Part shown: positions 1 through 11,445 of the stretch, one piece after another
How positions within the stretch are numbered: the first letter of the stretch is position 1
Layout of the letters: the number at the start of each line of letters is the position of its first letter
Source: Plasmopara viticola
Taxonomy: Eukaryota > Oomycota > Peronosporomycetes > Peronosporales > Peronosporaceae
Reading direction: 5' to 3'
Length of the DNA stretch: 64,000 bases
Assembly: GCA_001695595.3 (NCBI GenBank)
Contig: MBPM02000109.1
Location: 82,946 to 146,945, forward strand
The notes under the pieces: generated by a model
What the model was told of the DNA's origin: nothing
What the model saw: only the letters and a program-made list of their open reading frames with translations
Database searches by the model: none
Position numbers and translations under genes: made by a program

Positions 1-3000
1 CCCATTTGTGACGTCTTTTTGTCCGATAAAGCCCTCTAGGTATGGTCACATCCACGCAGAACTGGCACTTTGCTTGCTTAATGCCGTGATGTGGTTTAAT
101 TAAAAACGTAGAAGTGGCCAAGAAGATTTTTTAAACCCTTAAGTCTCTGCATAAGCCGGTTCCATATACCCGGTCTTTGCTTAAGTCTCATAGGAAAGAT
201 AGCTTACTTAAACAGACCATCTGGGGTGAAAAGGCTTCTAATCTCACATTTTAATGTCATAGTTCCCCAAGCAGGTCCATGCACGATAAGCAACGACTTC
301 AAGACATGGCGTAAAAGCTGTCTGCCTCACACAGCAGCGGCGTCGCTTGCAACACATAGTTGCCAGAATTAGCTGGCGATAGTCGTACAAAATGCGCCCG
401 CCAGCAGACTTCTTGACACAAAGCGCACTTGGCCGAATAATGTCCGCTTTCACCATCTTTTCATTCCATACCTGAAATTTCCTCAGCTTTCCAGGATTCT
501 GGTTTTACTTTTCTACGGATATTAAGCTTAAGCAAAATTTTGTGCTCGATTCGTCTGGTATGGAGGTGTCTCGCGAGAAGGTTGTATTTCAAAACTTATG
601 TCCGTCTGTTTGCGTAACGACTCGAAGCTGACTTGTCTATAAGTAATTCTATTTTTTTATTTTAAAGCCTAAAGCCATCTTGATACTATGCGGGCTGACG
701 GCGAATACAGCTTCATGTCTTTGTGGTGACGCAAAATATTAAGATTTGGTGAAAAGAAATATGTTGCGCCATTCCTTGACGGATACAGTGGCCTTGTTGC
801 TGGTAATAGCTATAAATCTCATGGGTCTAATTCGTACGAGCCTTGCGCTGTCCAGCGATCCGTCTGGACAGACACAACCGATTTGGAATATAAGCTGAAC
901 TGCTTTGTGTTCCTCCGCGTTGATGCGGAGTGTCACACGCCCTGTAGCTTGGTCGATATCTAAATGTAGCTTTATAGCCACATCGTGCCGATGAAAGTAT
1001 CTTATTTTCAGGAAGAGTCATAGTGTAGCATGGAACGCTTCTGATGCTAAAGGGAGAACAAAGTGTAATCAATTAATGTACACACTTCGTCGGGGGCGGT
1101 GAACAGCTTTTTCGAAACAGAGGCCGACTTATACCATCTCACTCTTGGACACTTCGAGCTCAAGTTGCTTTCCCAAGTCTTTGAAATACCTGCGAATACT
1201 ACATCCATCGTCGATGAAGGCAATGATAGGTCTCTTTTGACGAACGTCTTTGAAAGCATAAGTTTTTGCTTCAAAAATAGCTTGCAGTGCAGCAATAATC
1301 TCTTACGTTTCTTGGAGTGGTAAATTGAGGAGTTATGTGGCCGCCACCGCCACATTTGTTGCAAGTTGCCGATAAACTAAAGATCGCTAAACTAACCGAA
1401 GGTCCAGAATGGGCTTGTACACTTGTCCGTCGTCGTTTTCGGCCCTCGTGTTTTCGAAAACGAGGGCTGATGTTGTTACTTGTTCACTTCCACACAAAAA
1501 ACCAACTTCTAGGCGTCGTCTTGAGCGATTAGGCTGATCCAAAACTTGGACAACCCGATAATGGGAGAACTTGAAGCTGGAGGATATTCTAATGGTCTCT
1601 TGAAGATGATTTGGACTTTTGCTTTTGTCTGCTTCGTGTCCTTATCCCGTAATCCATCTTTAAAGAATCTTTTTGAGTCCACTGATCTTTACATCAGTGC
1701 ATGGCGCAAAGGTTCAGAATTGAAAGTCGTTTGCGAAAACGAATTTTCATTTGTTTTAGGTGAGAAGATCCGATTTCGAAGACCACTTTTGACATTTTTA
1801 AGCTCAAACTTCGTGCAAAGTTAAGTAGTAAGCGGTCCTTATCTTTTGTGCGTGTTCATATGCTTGGAGTGGGTCATAAAGGCACAGTATTAGCACGGAC
1901 TTGCTCCAAATTATCGAGATGAGTGCCACAAAGTCTGATCACCCAAGTGGCGCTTAGTGATGTAGTATTATTACTTTGCGAATATTATCTTTGACAAACC
2001 TGCCTATAGAATGTTCCCTCTTCTGCTTGTCTCTTGATGCATTACTAAAAGCTCTCGAAAGCCTGATGCACGTGGGCTTGCTTCGTCATCTGAGCCCGAT
2101 ATAGCTGTTGCTGCTAGGTTATATAGGGCAGTAGCTGCAGCATGGACAGTGTGTCTATACCGATCGCTATAAAAGGAATCAAAGTAGCCTGAGCGGTTGG
2201 CATTGATTGGCTATTGCATCTGACGGAATCGGATCTTGTAAGTTAAAGCGCAACCTTGGCCATAAAGTTTCATTGTCGTCGATAGCGTTTTTTCTGCTCT
2301 ATTGACGAGATCTTAGTTTTGGAGGTGGAAGCTTAGCTGTACGCTTCTGTGGACGACCATACTTGCCAAGCCTTTTGTATATTCTATTCGACCTAAAAAC
2401 CTTAAGGATAAAACAAGAATGAAATTTCCAGAATATACGCCATTTATAAAAACGGACAAAGTAGGCTTAATAAAATAAAAAAATGGTTTGCAGAGTACGA
2501 CACTTTAGAGCTTAAGTGTTAACGTGGTGCCTGAGTCTTCTATGATCCGGAACCTAGTTTTGCGTGGGTTGTATAAGCTTCAGCTGTTTCACCGTTTTTA
2601 AATACATGCCCTTTCGAAGCTTAAAGAGCTCTCCATCAAAAGCTCATTGGTGGGCTATTAAGCTCACGAGTCTTTCGTTTTCCCTATCAACGAAGCCGAA
2701 GAAACAGCTGAGTTTTAATAAGTGTAGATCAAGCAAAGCCAACTGAGCGACTAACTGCAAATTGCTCCTCATTACCTAAGCTATGTGACAGGGATTCAAT
2801 AGCAGGCAAAAGCACTGAGCCATGGACCAACGTAAGGAGCTAGCATTAAAAACCCACTAGTGTAGAAACACTAATGTTAAGTTAGCCCCTTTGAATGCAA
2901 ATTTTGGGCGGGAAAGATCACTCTTTGTAATTGAGTCTTCCCACTACGTGGCTCGTTCCAATAGTTCGGATATAATTGCCTCCCACTATGTGGTGACGAG

Positions 3001-3228
3001 CGTCCTTGCCTTGAATATTTGAACTCGACATGAAAAGTGGTACTATGTAGCGCAGTCGTGAAGAAATCTTTTTGAAGGTCACCTGTTGACAAAGGGTTGG
3101 TCGACGAGCGAGGAGAAGTAGGCGAGGGAAAATTGTTAGTTGCGTCAATTGCGAAGTAAAATCTTATCACAAATTCTTTTGTGTTCTTGTCTTGCTATAG
3201 CCTAGTTCTCAGCCATCGACTAACTGAT
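1..3228 (-). mobile_element. Decayed Ty3/gypsy retrotransposon, copy C (truncated by window edge)
   Basis: On the minus strand this stretch holds successive relics of a gypsy polyprotein in frames broken by stops. A reverse transcriptase piece lies near 244-456, with an ALCVKK block followed by a DYRQL-like block, the usual LFVKK...DYR..N region of gypsy RT. A nucleocapsid zinc knuckle lies near 1325-1385 (CNKC, four residues, H; the last Cys is lost). Gag-like and 5' LTR-like sequence fills the rest to about 3228. Stretches at 200-470, 2880-3170 and elsewhere align by eye with the copies at 24822-30606 and 46400-52298, in the same order and orientation. The integrase end lies outside the window to the left. 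No intact frame is left, so it is inactive. The right boundary is where similarity to the other two copies stops, so it is approximate. Confidence 0.75.
244..456 (-). pseudogene. Gypsy reverse transcriptase fragment
   Basis: About 70 codons on the minus strand contain the fingers/palm start of a Ty3/gypsy reverse transcriptase: SALCVKK, then RILYDYRQL and LATM. These match the family pattern of a hydrophobic-VKK block followed by a DYR(A/K)LN block. The catalytic YxDD region is not in this piece, and the flanking frames are broken. It belongs to gypsy copy C. Equivalent pieces sit near 27400-27620 in copy A and 48960-49250 in copy B. Confidence 0.65.
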
Positions 3229-5312
3229 TGGCTACTATCGATACACCGACACTTACTGTGTCTATCGAATGAGTATATAAATACACGACTCTGACCTCGT
3301 ATTTTCGAAAACAATGAGAGGAACTCTAGTAATATGATCGTAAAATGCGATTTAAGTGTGGAACTCGAAACTTTAATCGTTGACAAGCAGGCCTTGTGCT
3401 CAGGTAACACCCTTGCTCTTCTGGCAAGCCAAGGACCAAAAGTCGTTTTCTTAATCGGCAAAACTCAATCATTCTGTGCTACCGACATAGGAACTCTAGT
3501 CTTGTTACCATTCGCTTTGGCTACAAGTACGTAGGCAACACATAACGTTGACGCGCATGATGCGAATGAGTGCGAGCGAAAGATTATCTTTGACGTAGGT
3601 TTTTCGGTAAAAGCACAGCGGCAGTGCTTAATAAGTAAGCAATTAATTGTAATTTATGGCAGGTGACTTGTTATCAAAAGAATCTCGATAATACGATTAC
3701 AGTTATTGATTATCAGAGTTCTTTTGTTGAGCGAAATATCAACTTTCTAAGGATTGTAATTGTCGAGTAAAAAACGATCTCTACCACTCCTTGCACTGTA
3801 TTGAAAATCCATCCCTTGTCACTAGAAACCTCTTCTTAGATAACTTCCTTTTAATCTCAAACAAAATTGTCTTCGATCTCAGCAGTATCGGTAGTAATAC
3901 TAGTACTTTGGGCTTTAGCTAGCTGTCGTTTTAAAGTACATAAGACTTGACTTCATACTGAAAGCGATGCTGTGCGCTTAGCAACTGTAACTTTTCATCC
4001 ACATGTCTGAAGCAGGTGTTGAGCTTGAGGCCGTTGATGCTGCGCGTAAAGGATCGATGATATCTTTGGGATCATTGTTTCTCAGTAAATGTGATTGCAA
4101 CGACTAGATGGGCTTTGCAGGCTACTCTGTCGGACAAATCAATTACAGCCAACTTCAGATGAGGCTGCATGTGATTTTTTCGATGAAGGTGGCTATTTGT
4201 CGATATACATAGGCGAGAGCTAAAATTCTGTTCCGCAACTCAAGTCAAAATTCTACGACGCGAATATTAAGGTATAAGACGGACGAATTAGAAAAATATG
4301 TCTTAGAATACGGTATAAGACTAACCAAAAGCGTGCTGATTACCCACCCTGCAAATGTCGTAACCACAGGTTTTCTTTCACAATGGATTTTCAGTGACCA
4401 GCTGCGCTGCGCTTGCATCACTCTGTCTAATTCCGGTGCTCTTATCGATCGTGCACGTAAGTAAAACTTATAACTTTACACTAAGACTGTTCACTGATGT
4501 CTGGAGCCTGCCCATATGAAAGCACTTTAGCAGAATATTTACCAGCGTAGAAAACATGCGCTAAGCCCCCAGATGCAAGAGATGGACATCTGTATCGACC
4601 ATGACATTGTTTGGTCTGAGAGATCCCAGACAAATTGATAGATCACTTTTTTACGCGTACTAAGCGCCATCTCAGCATTATGCAAACGGATGCAAGCGAG
4701 CTAGGTAATTTTGTGGAAGTTGTATTTGGTGAAAAAGGCTTTCATTTGCGACACATAATATTGCCTTCAACTTATAGCGCAGCTGAAGCGAACTCCGAAG
4801 ATGAGAGTGAGTTGAGCTTTGAAGCACTCGGCAAAATTGCTCTAAACAATACATTTCAAGTGAGGAAGCAATCAAACAAATCACTATAACTTTAGCAAAA
4901 ACTGGTTAAAAAATAAATGTCAATGAACCGAAATCATATATTTAAAGCTCTTAGGTAGGAGGCCGAATGTACAGCATTGTGAGCTCTCTTCTCACTAGTG
5001 GTGAATATTGTCGTGGCAAAGGGCTACATAAATTGCATACATGCCAAAAGCGCGTAAAAATGGTGGTACGCGGTAACCATTGCTTTATTAAAAAAACACT
5101 CGATAGAGCGAGCAAGTAATTTCTTATCCGCAGGCTTACGTGATTAATTAAGCCAGTGTGGAAATGCAGCGAATAAAAGGTACAATTACCAGCGGTTAGA
5201 GATGATATTGTTGGCGGTCCCCTATTGCAGATTTGATCGATCCCGTGGGAGGAGACCAGGTTAATTGTCAGATTGTGAAATCAACACATCCTCAGTGCAA
5301 TATATTGAGACT
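3229..5312. other. Intergenic; holds one copy of a dispersed effector-flank block (about 3335-3560)
   Basis: The part near 3335-3560 resembles sequence found downstream of minus-strand effector copies near 36860, 43030, 58255, 59690 and 62800: a TTGACA..CAAGC.TTGTGCT start, then a GCTTTGGCTACA-like block and an ACACATAACGT.AACGCG block. No effector body follows it here. From 4635 to 4889 there is an 84-codon plus-strand frame whose product I do not recognise; codon use and context give no support for it. I see nothing else I can name. Confidence 0.4.
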
Positions 5313-5331
5313 CCTCATTTTCCATTTTATC
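5313..5331 (+). promoter_or_regulatory. Oomycete core promoter (Inr + FPR) of the effector pseudogene
   Basis: The 19-mer CCTCATTTTCCATTTTATC matches the published oomycete core promoter GCTCATTYYNCAWTTTNYY at every position but the first. The expected transcription start (the A of TCA) is about 51 bases before the ATG at 5368. It is the best match among the effector copies here. Confidence 0.75.
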
Positions 5332-5367
5332 TTCCTTCACTAACCCACTTCAAAGCCATTTCAACTT

Positions 5368-6305
5368 ATGATCTCGATGCGTCGACGGTGTGTTATGATG
5401 ATGACAGTAGTCATAGTGTTTGCACTTTGTAACACTTGCAAGGTGGCAGCTAGAACCGCGAATATTTCAACCAATCGACCCCGTCCACGGCAGCGATGGC
5501 CTGTACGCCTCTTGACTTCGGTCACGAATACGCCGGTCTTTACGAAGTTGTTGGGTACGTCATTAGGAAAGAGATTGTTCCCAATAACCTTCTTAAAGAC
5601 AGCTAAAAATCAAGAGGAAGCTGCGACCGACCTTTTCAGGCTTTACAAAGTCAAAGACGCGAGTCATGAACAGAATCTCAACGGTAAAAATTTCGAGAAG
5701 TGGGCAAAAAGCGTCATGAAAGTCTACAAAGACAAGTATCCGTACATAGTGCCTTCAGTAACGGTGAAAGAGCTCCATCCAACAACGGCAACGTCGAGCG
5801 TTCATCGCGCTGGCCGTGAAAGCCCCAAACACGCATGATATGGGATTCCGCTTCGAAGACTTGCTGCTACAATTTTAGGCTAACAACAAGAAAAATATAG
5901 ATTTTTTTACAATATATGGTCGTTAGTGCGGTCTGTGCACTATCGTGATCGAGAGCAACACATTGTGCATTCAAAAATTGAGCAAAAGCTGGGCGGTCTT
6001 TCTAAAAAGACTGGAAAAAGTTAAGCAGCGATTCCCCTTCAGACATTTAATTTTTTATTTAGAATAATAAGCGGTGATAGAGAGGTGGCGGACGATATCG
6101 AAGAGATGCGCTGTATTAAACGATTCAACAACAACACCTTCCTGGTCAAAAAGCTTTGCGATGAAGCGAGTGACCGTCATGTAGACATGAACTTTATGTT
6201 GACTACACTGCGTAAGCTGACGCCGAAATCTCTAAATTTGTTTTCTAGCTCATGAAACGAGAGACCTCGTCCGGTGTAGACTTGATAGTCGAGGCGATGG
6301 CTTAG
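5368..6305 (+). pseudogene. Effector-family pseudogene (signal peptide + WPVRLL + LWY relic)
   Basis: The first 156 codons are open: a signal peptide (MISMRRRCVMMM start, cleavage probably after VAARTA), then a RWPVRLL block, then the first helical repeat with an NFEKWAK tryptophan motif. The frame then breaks near 5800. Homology resumes in another frame (THDMGFRFEDLLLQ) and stops again at a TAG. Further recognisable pieces are HYRDRE near 5940, a FNNN..LVKKL block near 6120-6165, and a final EAMA stop at 6303-6305 that matches the end of the minus-strand gene at 59870-60862. At least two frame breaks and a stop make it non-functional, although a truncated 156-residue secreted peptide could still be made. 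The position usually occupied by the RxLR motif reads NRPR. Confidence 0.8.
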
Positions 6306-6353
6306 TCATTGACATCTGGTCAAGCGTAACGATTCGACTGGAAGTATGTACCG

Positions 6354-6419
6354 GTAAGATTTTTACTTGACGTACGATCTCTTGTGTTGACTTGATATGT
6401 TGCTTGTGTGTTTGTACAG
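6354..6419 (+). other. Relic of the conserved terminal intron
   Basis: A GTAAGA...CAG segment contains the same interior as the 3' introns of the three intact plus-strand effector genes: a GACGTACGATCTCT block followed by TTGCT-TGTGTG-TTTGTACAG. It lies just after the pseudogene end, where the paralogs have their last intron, which supports that intron being an old family feature. Confidence 0.5.
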
Positions 6420-7083
6420 CGTCGAGTGATAGGGACTAGAAACAGTCCTGCGTCAGAAGCAGAAAACACTTGACCCGTGGTGATTGAAAGAGCGACGCTT
6501 AATACCATCTAGGCTTGCCAGGTGTTGTGGCTTGCATGTAAGCCATCAATAAAACGATTTGTCAAAACAGTACGCTCGAGGCTCTTGTATGGGAGGAATG
6601 AGCGGACGATGAGCGAACGAGAAGACTCTTCGAGATGCTCTTACAGCGTTTTCACTGTAAGTTCGGGCCCAAATGCACGTTAAGTCTGCCTTCCGGCCTA
6701 AAAGCTGCTTGATCAGTCGGGTCAAATTCTCGCATTAAAGTCACATCGAGCGTCTTACGAGGATGACCGTACTTGGATTGAAAAGCGGTTCGATGAAAGG
6801 GATTTTCCGGTCTCGGAGTCATTCTCTGCATTCGTCTATCACTAGCGCCACACGCTCGTCAGTACAAAATCTACACGGTGGAAAATCGAGCACATCCACC
6901 TTCACCCCTGGATTCAAATTTCGTCGTTATAATTTGCACCGTCTGTAAGGCCCCCTACGGCTTTCATCGGCCCAATGTGGCGAAAAAATTATTTATGCGC
7001 TATTCCAGGAAAATAAAATCTGGATGTTTTTATAATATAAATTACCCGGGCTTAGTGACATTGCATAAGAGCCACAAACCGAT
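6420..7083. other. Intergenic, nothing recognised
   Basis: Short frames on both strands only. No similarity to the repeats or effectors elsewhere in the window that I could see. Confidence 0.4.
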
Positions 7084-7215
7084 TGTTGTGCAGAAAGTAA
7101 AAACCGAAGTTAATATATTTATCTAGACCAATGAACGGCTACCATATGTAATTACTGTGACAAATACTGTGACGCCGTCCACCTGTAACATGCATTCAGC
7201 GGAGTAATCTCAACA
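7084..7215 (-). repeat. 3' LTR of copia-1 (shortened)
   Basis: It begins TGTTGTGCAG and ends ATCTCAACA. It shares AAACCGAAGT, the CTACCATA..AATTACT region and the GCATTCAGCGG..TAATCTCAACA end with the right LTR, but lacks about 37 bases that form one arm of a hairpin there. Confidence 0.7.
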
Positions 7216-7219
7216 CTCC

Positions 7220-7738
7220 AACTCACCGCTAATGCTATGTGTGCTTTGTTGCTGACTTGGTCTTGATGCCGGAGGCTTCGCGCAGATACTTCAGCATTTT
7301 AATTCCAAGTGCCTTCGTCAGCATATCTGCAAGCTGATTCTTCGTGTCGATTTAATCGATCTTTAACAGTCTTTCTTGCACGTTCTCACGGAAATAGTGT
7401 TTCTTGATGTCCACATGCTTCGTCCTAGCATGGTATTAGGCGTTATTGGCCAACGCAATCGCACCTTGGTTGTCTTCCCAAACCTGTGTTCAATAAACTT
7501 GCTCGTGACGCATGTCCTTTAGCATTGACCGCGTCCAAAGAAGTTCTTGCGTGCATAAACCGAGAGCCGTATACTCAGCTTCCGCCGAGCTAAGCGCAAC
7601 TGTCCGTTGGTTCGTCGACTTATATACCACTGGTGCGCTCGCAATCATGACTATAATTCCCGAGACCGAGCGTCTGTCATCCGTGTTGCTGCCCCAATTT
7701 GCACCTGAGGATTCTTTAACCGCAACTCTCCCACTTCC
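7220..7738 (-). pseudogene. Copia-1 RNase H region
   Basis: Minus-strand pieces of the copia RNase H lie between the RT frame and the 3' LTR. They match copia-2 block by block (TVALSSAEAEY-type segment near 7560-7610, NTRTKH-like region near 7420). Frameshifts and a stop at the end of the RT frame separate it from the polymerase. Confidence 0.55.
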
Positions 7739-8776
7739 TCAGTAGACGATACCAATTTGACGCGTGGTCTTCAGATACCGTACTATTCGAATTGCTGGGT
7801 TCCAATGTTGTAGTCCTGGGTTCTCCAGAAAACGTGATAGCTGTGTCACCACGTAAGCAATATCAGGCCGAGTGCATGTCGTTATGTACAGCAAGCATCC
7901 AATCAAAGAGCGATAAGGCTTTGATCGTATTGTCGACCGTCTCTCTTCTGTTGTGGGTGACTGCTTTGACAACAGCTTCAATCCTGATACGCATGGGTTT
8001 TCAACACTCTTGGCATCTTGTTGACCGAATCGCTCGACTACGTCGTCGATGTAGCGAGTCTGTTTGATCATCAATATTCCAGCTGACCTGTCGTGATCAA
8101 TTTCTATACCCAAAATAAATTCCGCCTGACCAAGCCCCTTCATCTTGAAAGCATTCTTGAGTACTCCCTTTACTTGATTTAATTCTTTGCTGCTTCTTGC
8201 TGCGATAATCATGTCATCCACATATAGTCCAACGTAAGCAAAACCTTCTTTAGTTCTCTTGACATAAACACATTGATTTGCTCCGCAACTCTTAAAGCCA
8301 TTCCTGACGATGACACGATGTATTGTCTTGTTCCAGGCACTCGATGCTTGCTTCAGTCCGTAAATAGCCTTGTTTAGTTGACGTATGTACCCCTGAGCAT
8401 TGTGCGGAACTTCCATAAAAGTGTTGTCCATCAACGCGCTATTGAGAAAAGCCGTGTCGACGTCCAGCTGTTCCATTTGATAGCCACATTTCGCACATAC
8501 CGCGCGCATTATTCGGGTCGATTTCACGTTGGCAACTAAGGAATAAGTCTCGGAAAAGTCAGCGCCATACTTCTGCTTGAAACCTTTCGCGACCAGTCGT
8601 GCCTTGTATCGCAAATTAGCGCCATTATGATTACGCTTCTTGGCAAATACCCGTCGTGATCCAATTGTGCGTCTAATCTTCCTTCGTGGCTGCAATGTCC
8701 ATGTTTTATTCTCTTCGTGAGAGCGAAGCTCAGCATCCATTGCTTCACGCCATTTCATTGCATCGTCGCTTGCCAT
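7739..8776 (-). pseudogene. Copia-1 reverse transcriptase (longest surviving frame, 345 codons)
   Basis: This continuous minus-strand frame holds a Ty1/copia reverse transcriptase. It starts in the W-REAMDAE block, then RRVFAKKRN, YKARLVAKGF, the LDVDTAFLN metal-binding block, LNKAIYGLKQ, and the catalytic YVDDM near residue 194. The connection region follows (SLIGCLLYITT, RPDIAYVV). Catalytic aspartates are present, so the domain itself is not obviously dead, but its neighbours are frameshifted and it has no complete partner frames. It most likely survives by chance. Confidence 0.8.
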
Positions 8777-9284
8777 TGCTTGAGTATAAGTAGTCGGTAA
8801 GTCCTAATCATTGTCACTATTCACGGCGCAGGCAAGAAAGGCTTCCGCAATTAATCCATCTTCGTCAATACTAGCACGCTTCGGAGTCTGTGGGCCCTCA
8901 CTGCCTTCTGTCGACTCTTTGTCATCGGTGCCGTCTCTTTGCATTAGCACCGTCTCAAGTCGTATTATTGTTCGCACCACTTCAGGCCAAAACACCAAAC
9001 GATCTTCTTGTTCAACTTGTGATAGTTGTTGATACTTCGTTAGCTCAAGTCTGTTTCGTACAGGGCTCTAAGAAGGCATTAACCGCTGTACAACAGCGCT
9101 TGGTGTACGATCTACATCTTCCATTTCGAAATCCGCGACTGTCTCTTCGACAGCACCCTAGGATCGTCCGAAACTGGCTGTCGACCCACTTGATGCTGAA
9201 CATTGACTTCATCACCATCCATCATTACTTGAGCAATTTTTCCGCCATGAGCTCTTGCGTGTCGTAAATGCCGTCCACCTCACG

Positions 9285-9785
9285 CTAATTCAACTTTACA
9301 GAGCGGGTAACTTCAATCTTGGCATTCTCCAGGTCAAACACGCGACAGCCCTTGACATTCTCTGCATAGCCGAGAAACATACACTTAAAGCTCTTGTGTT
9401 TCAGTTTAATCAGTTTCACATCGTCAGAACGAGCGTAGCCTTGCGAACCAAATACGCGCAAGTGTTCCATTCGAGGCATCATCTTGAAAGCTAGCTCGCA
9501 CGTCTTGATGTCAGGATGGACCGTATTGCTGGAGCGATCAATTAAACAAACCGCTGTACTTACCGCTTCCGCCCACCATTCCGCCGAAACGCTCTTGTAG
9601 TGTAACATGCTGCGAGCTTTCTCCGTGATAGTCTTGCTCATACGCTCCGCCACTCCGTTCTGCTGAGTGCTGTATAGAATGGAGCGCTGGTGTACAATGC
9701 TATTTTCTTGGCATATTCTAGCCATTTTCTTGTTTATAAACTCGGTTCCGTTGTCGGATCGAAACACCTTAGTCGTGCACCCCAC
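9285..9785 (-). pseudogene. Copia-1 integrase core fragment
   Basis: The 166-codon minus frame carries the second and third catalytic blocks of a retroviral-type integrase: SDNGTEF (Asp) and QQNGVAERM (Glu). It continues through EWWAEAV and HLRVFGSQGYA, both standard in copia integrases. The first aspartate block lies further right in another frame (about 9900-9990). The end is a premature stop (KLN). It aligns closely with the copia-2 integrase. Confidence 0.75.
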
Positions 9786-10009
9786 TGGTTTTCGTATAAC
9801 GTCAGGAAATCCTTGAATCTGCCATCCACTTCACTCTTGCTCTCGATCAGAAAATGCGCAAGATCTCGTGAAAAATCATCCCTAAACGTGAGAACGTACT
9901 TGGCACTACCCTACGAAGAAGTGCTCATTGGCCCCATGACATCGGTGCGAACACGCTCCAATACACGTGTCGTCTTTGTTATCGAACGAGACGGAAACAC
10001 TTTGACCGT

Positions 10010-10661
10010 CTACTTGCCCTTCAAACATCCGGCACACATTATTTCCGAGATTTGCTTGATGATTGGGATGCCATTAGTCAAGCGCTGTGTCCTGATCAGC
10101 GCATCCTTGTTGGGGTGCCCCATGCGTGCATGCCAAAGCTCCCACTGATCGTCAGCCCCGGAATATTCAACAAGACATGCTTCTTCTTGCTCACAGTCAA
10201 GAAAATACGACTTTCCAACTTTTCTACCCGACGCAATTGCTTGTTTCTTGCCGAATGACAGCAATATTCTGTCGATCCGGGAAGGTCCAGAATTTCAACC
10301 ATGCGAATCCCCATTCCGTCCAGACCAGTCAGTTCACCGTGCCAGCTCCTAAGACGAGCAACTCCTTCCCGTCTGCAATCGTAACTTCGATGCTAGCCTC
10401 TAAGCCCTTGTAATCGAACAAGTCCTCCCTGTGAGGGGTCATGTGGGAAAATGCTCCACTGCCCATCAGCCATCCTGATACCTTACCTTCACCAATCGCA
10501 GACACCGTGTTGTCGCTGTTGAATCTCTTACCGGCCGGGCAGTTTCGCTTCATGCGTCCAAGTTGGGCACAGTTAAAGCCCTTGCCCTTCACCGTTATTG
10601 CGTGGAGGACCACCCTTTCGTCCATTGTTTCGTCAATCTTTGAATCTTCTAGCAATTCCAT
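10010..10661 (-). pseudogene. Copia-1 zinc knuckle, protease and GAG-pre-integrase pieces
   Basis: Two overlapping minus frames. The right one (10329-10661) has a degenerate knuckle (NCAQLGRMKRNC, where family members read CxxC....H....C) and a protease with GSGAFSHMTPH in place of DSGA(T)SHMTPH, so the catalytic Asp is gone. The left one (10010-10264) has the ELWHARMGHPN pre-integrase block and a CAGCLKGK zinc motif. Confidence 0.7.
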
Positions 10662-11220
10662 TGATGTGAAGCGCTATCTCCGCAGCTTCGTTCCTCTGCT
10701 GCTGCTCTGATTCTTTAAGCAGCTTCTCCTTGACTTCAATCAATGAAATGTCCCTCGTATTCTCCAAAATCGACGAGATCAAGTCATACTCCAAAGGTAG
10801 ACTGCTGAGAAGTACCATCAGCTGGCGCGAATCATCAAGTGTCTCTCCCGGAGTCTGAAGTCCCACCACTAGCTCGTCAAAAGAGTTCAGATGCTCTGCC
10901 ACGCTTGTCCCACTTTCCATCTCGAGCTCGTGTAGTCGACGACTCATCACTACACGATTGTGAAGAGTCGAGCGATTATAGAAATCGGGGAGGGTTTGCC
11001 GCACCTCCATAGCACGCATAGCTGACCTAATCTTGGTCTGGTGCTGGATGTCAATACCTAGCGCCTTGACATCATTATCCAGCCACGCCTCTGTGACGTC
11101 ACTCCCCTTGACGGCCACGATGTGTCTCAGGAGACCCTTCCGCGCCAGGACCATCCTCATATTAAATTCCCAATGGTAATAGTTTCCACATCTTATGAGG
11201 ACTTCGGTGCGCTTGTTCAT
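10633..11220 (-). pseudogene. Copia-1 Gag (195 codons, truncated)
   Basis: The frame starts at an ATG just inside the 5' LTR (51 bases from it) and shows the copia Gag pattern: NYYHWEFNMRMVL near the start, then NRSTLHNRVVM, LHELEMESG, LNSFDELVVGLQTPGE and LLSSLPLEYD. Gag forms the virus-like particle that packages element RNA. The frame ends before the zinc knuckle, which continues in another frame. The copia-2 Gag aligns over its whole length. Confidence 0.75.
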
Positions 11221-11270
11221 AGTGGGAGAGGATGTTGCTCGAGAAGGAAAGCTTGTTGCGACCGTTAACT

Positions 11271-11439
11271 TGTTGAGTGGAAAGGAAAAACCGAAGTGAA
11301 TATATATATCCAGACCAACAAAAGGCTACCATACGCAATTACTAATTGTGACGTACTTGTTGATACTGTGACGCCATTATTGTTGAGTCTACACCGCTGA
11401 ATGCCTGTTCAACATGCATTCAGCGGTGTAATCTCAACA
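11271..11439 (-). repeat. 5' LTR of copia-1
   Basis: It begins TGTTGAGTGG and ends ATCTCAACA, with the 7-base terminal inverted repeat TGTTGAG/CTCAACA. It contains the hairpin arm missing from the left LTR. The flanking bases on the two sides of the element do not match, so no target duplication is visible. Confidence 0.7.
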
Positions 11440-11445
11440 ATAATG
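11375..11445. repeat. 71-base hairpin at the LTR edge
   Basis: Left arm 11375-11404 and right arm 11416-11445 are inverted repeats of 30 bases with two mismatches around an 11-base spacer. The right arm crosses the LTR end into the flank. Confidence 0.8.

Larger units (their letters stand above)
7084..11439 (-). mobile_element. Ty1/copia LTR retrotransposon, decayed (copia-1)
   Basis: The element lies between unequal LTRs (7084-7215 and 11271-11439), both TGTTG...CTCAACA. On the minus strand it has the copia order gag, zinc knuckle, protease, integrase, reverse transcriptase, RNase H. The coding region is split into at least five frames. The protease active site reads GSGA instead of DSGA, and the zinc knuckle has lost its pairing Cys and its His. 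I see no convincing target-site duplication. It belongs to the same lineage as copia-2 at 37170-41799 (shared gag and integrase blocks), but is clearly older or from another subfamily. It cannot move by itself. Confidence 0.85.

Noticed and set aside
4635..4889. 84-codon plus-strand frame as a gene
   Set aside because: No signal peptide, no recognisable family, no promoter motif, and surrounded by decayed sequence.
7084..11445. Five-base target duplication for copia-1
   Set aside because: Bases next to 7084 and 11439 do not match in any short frame I tried.
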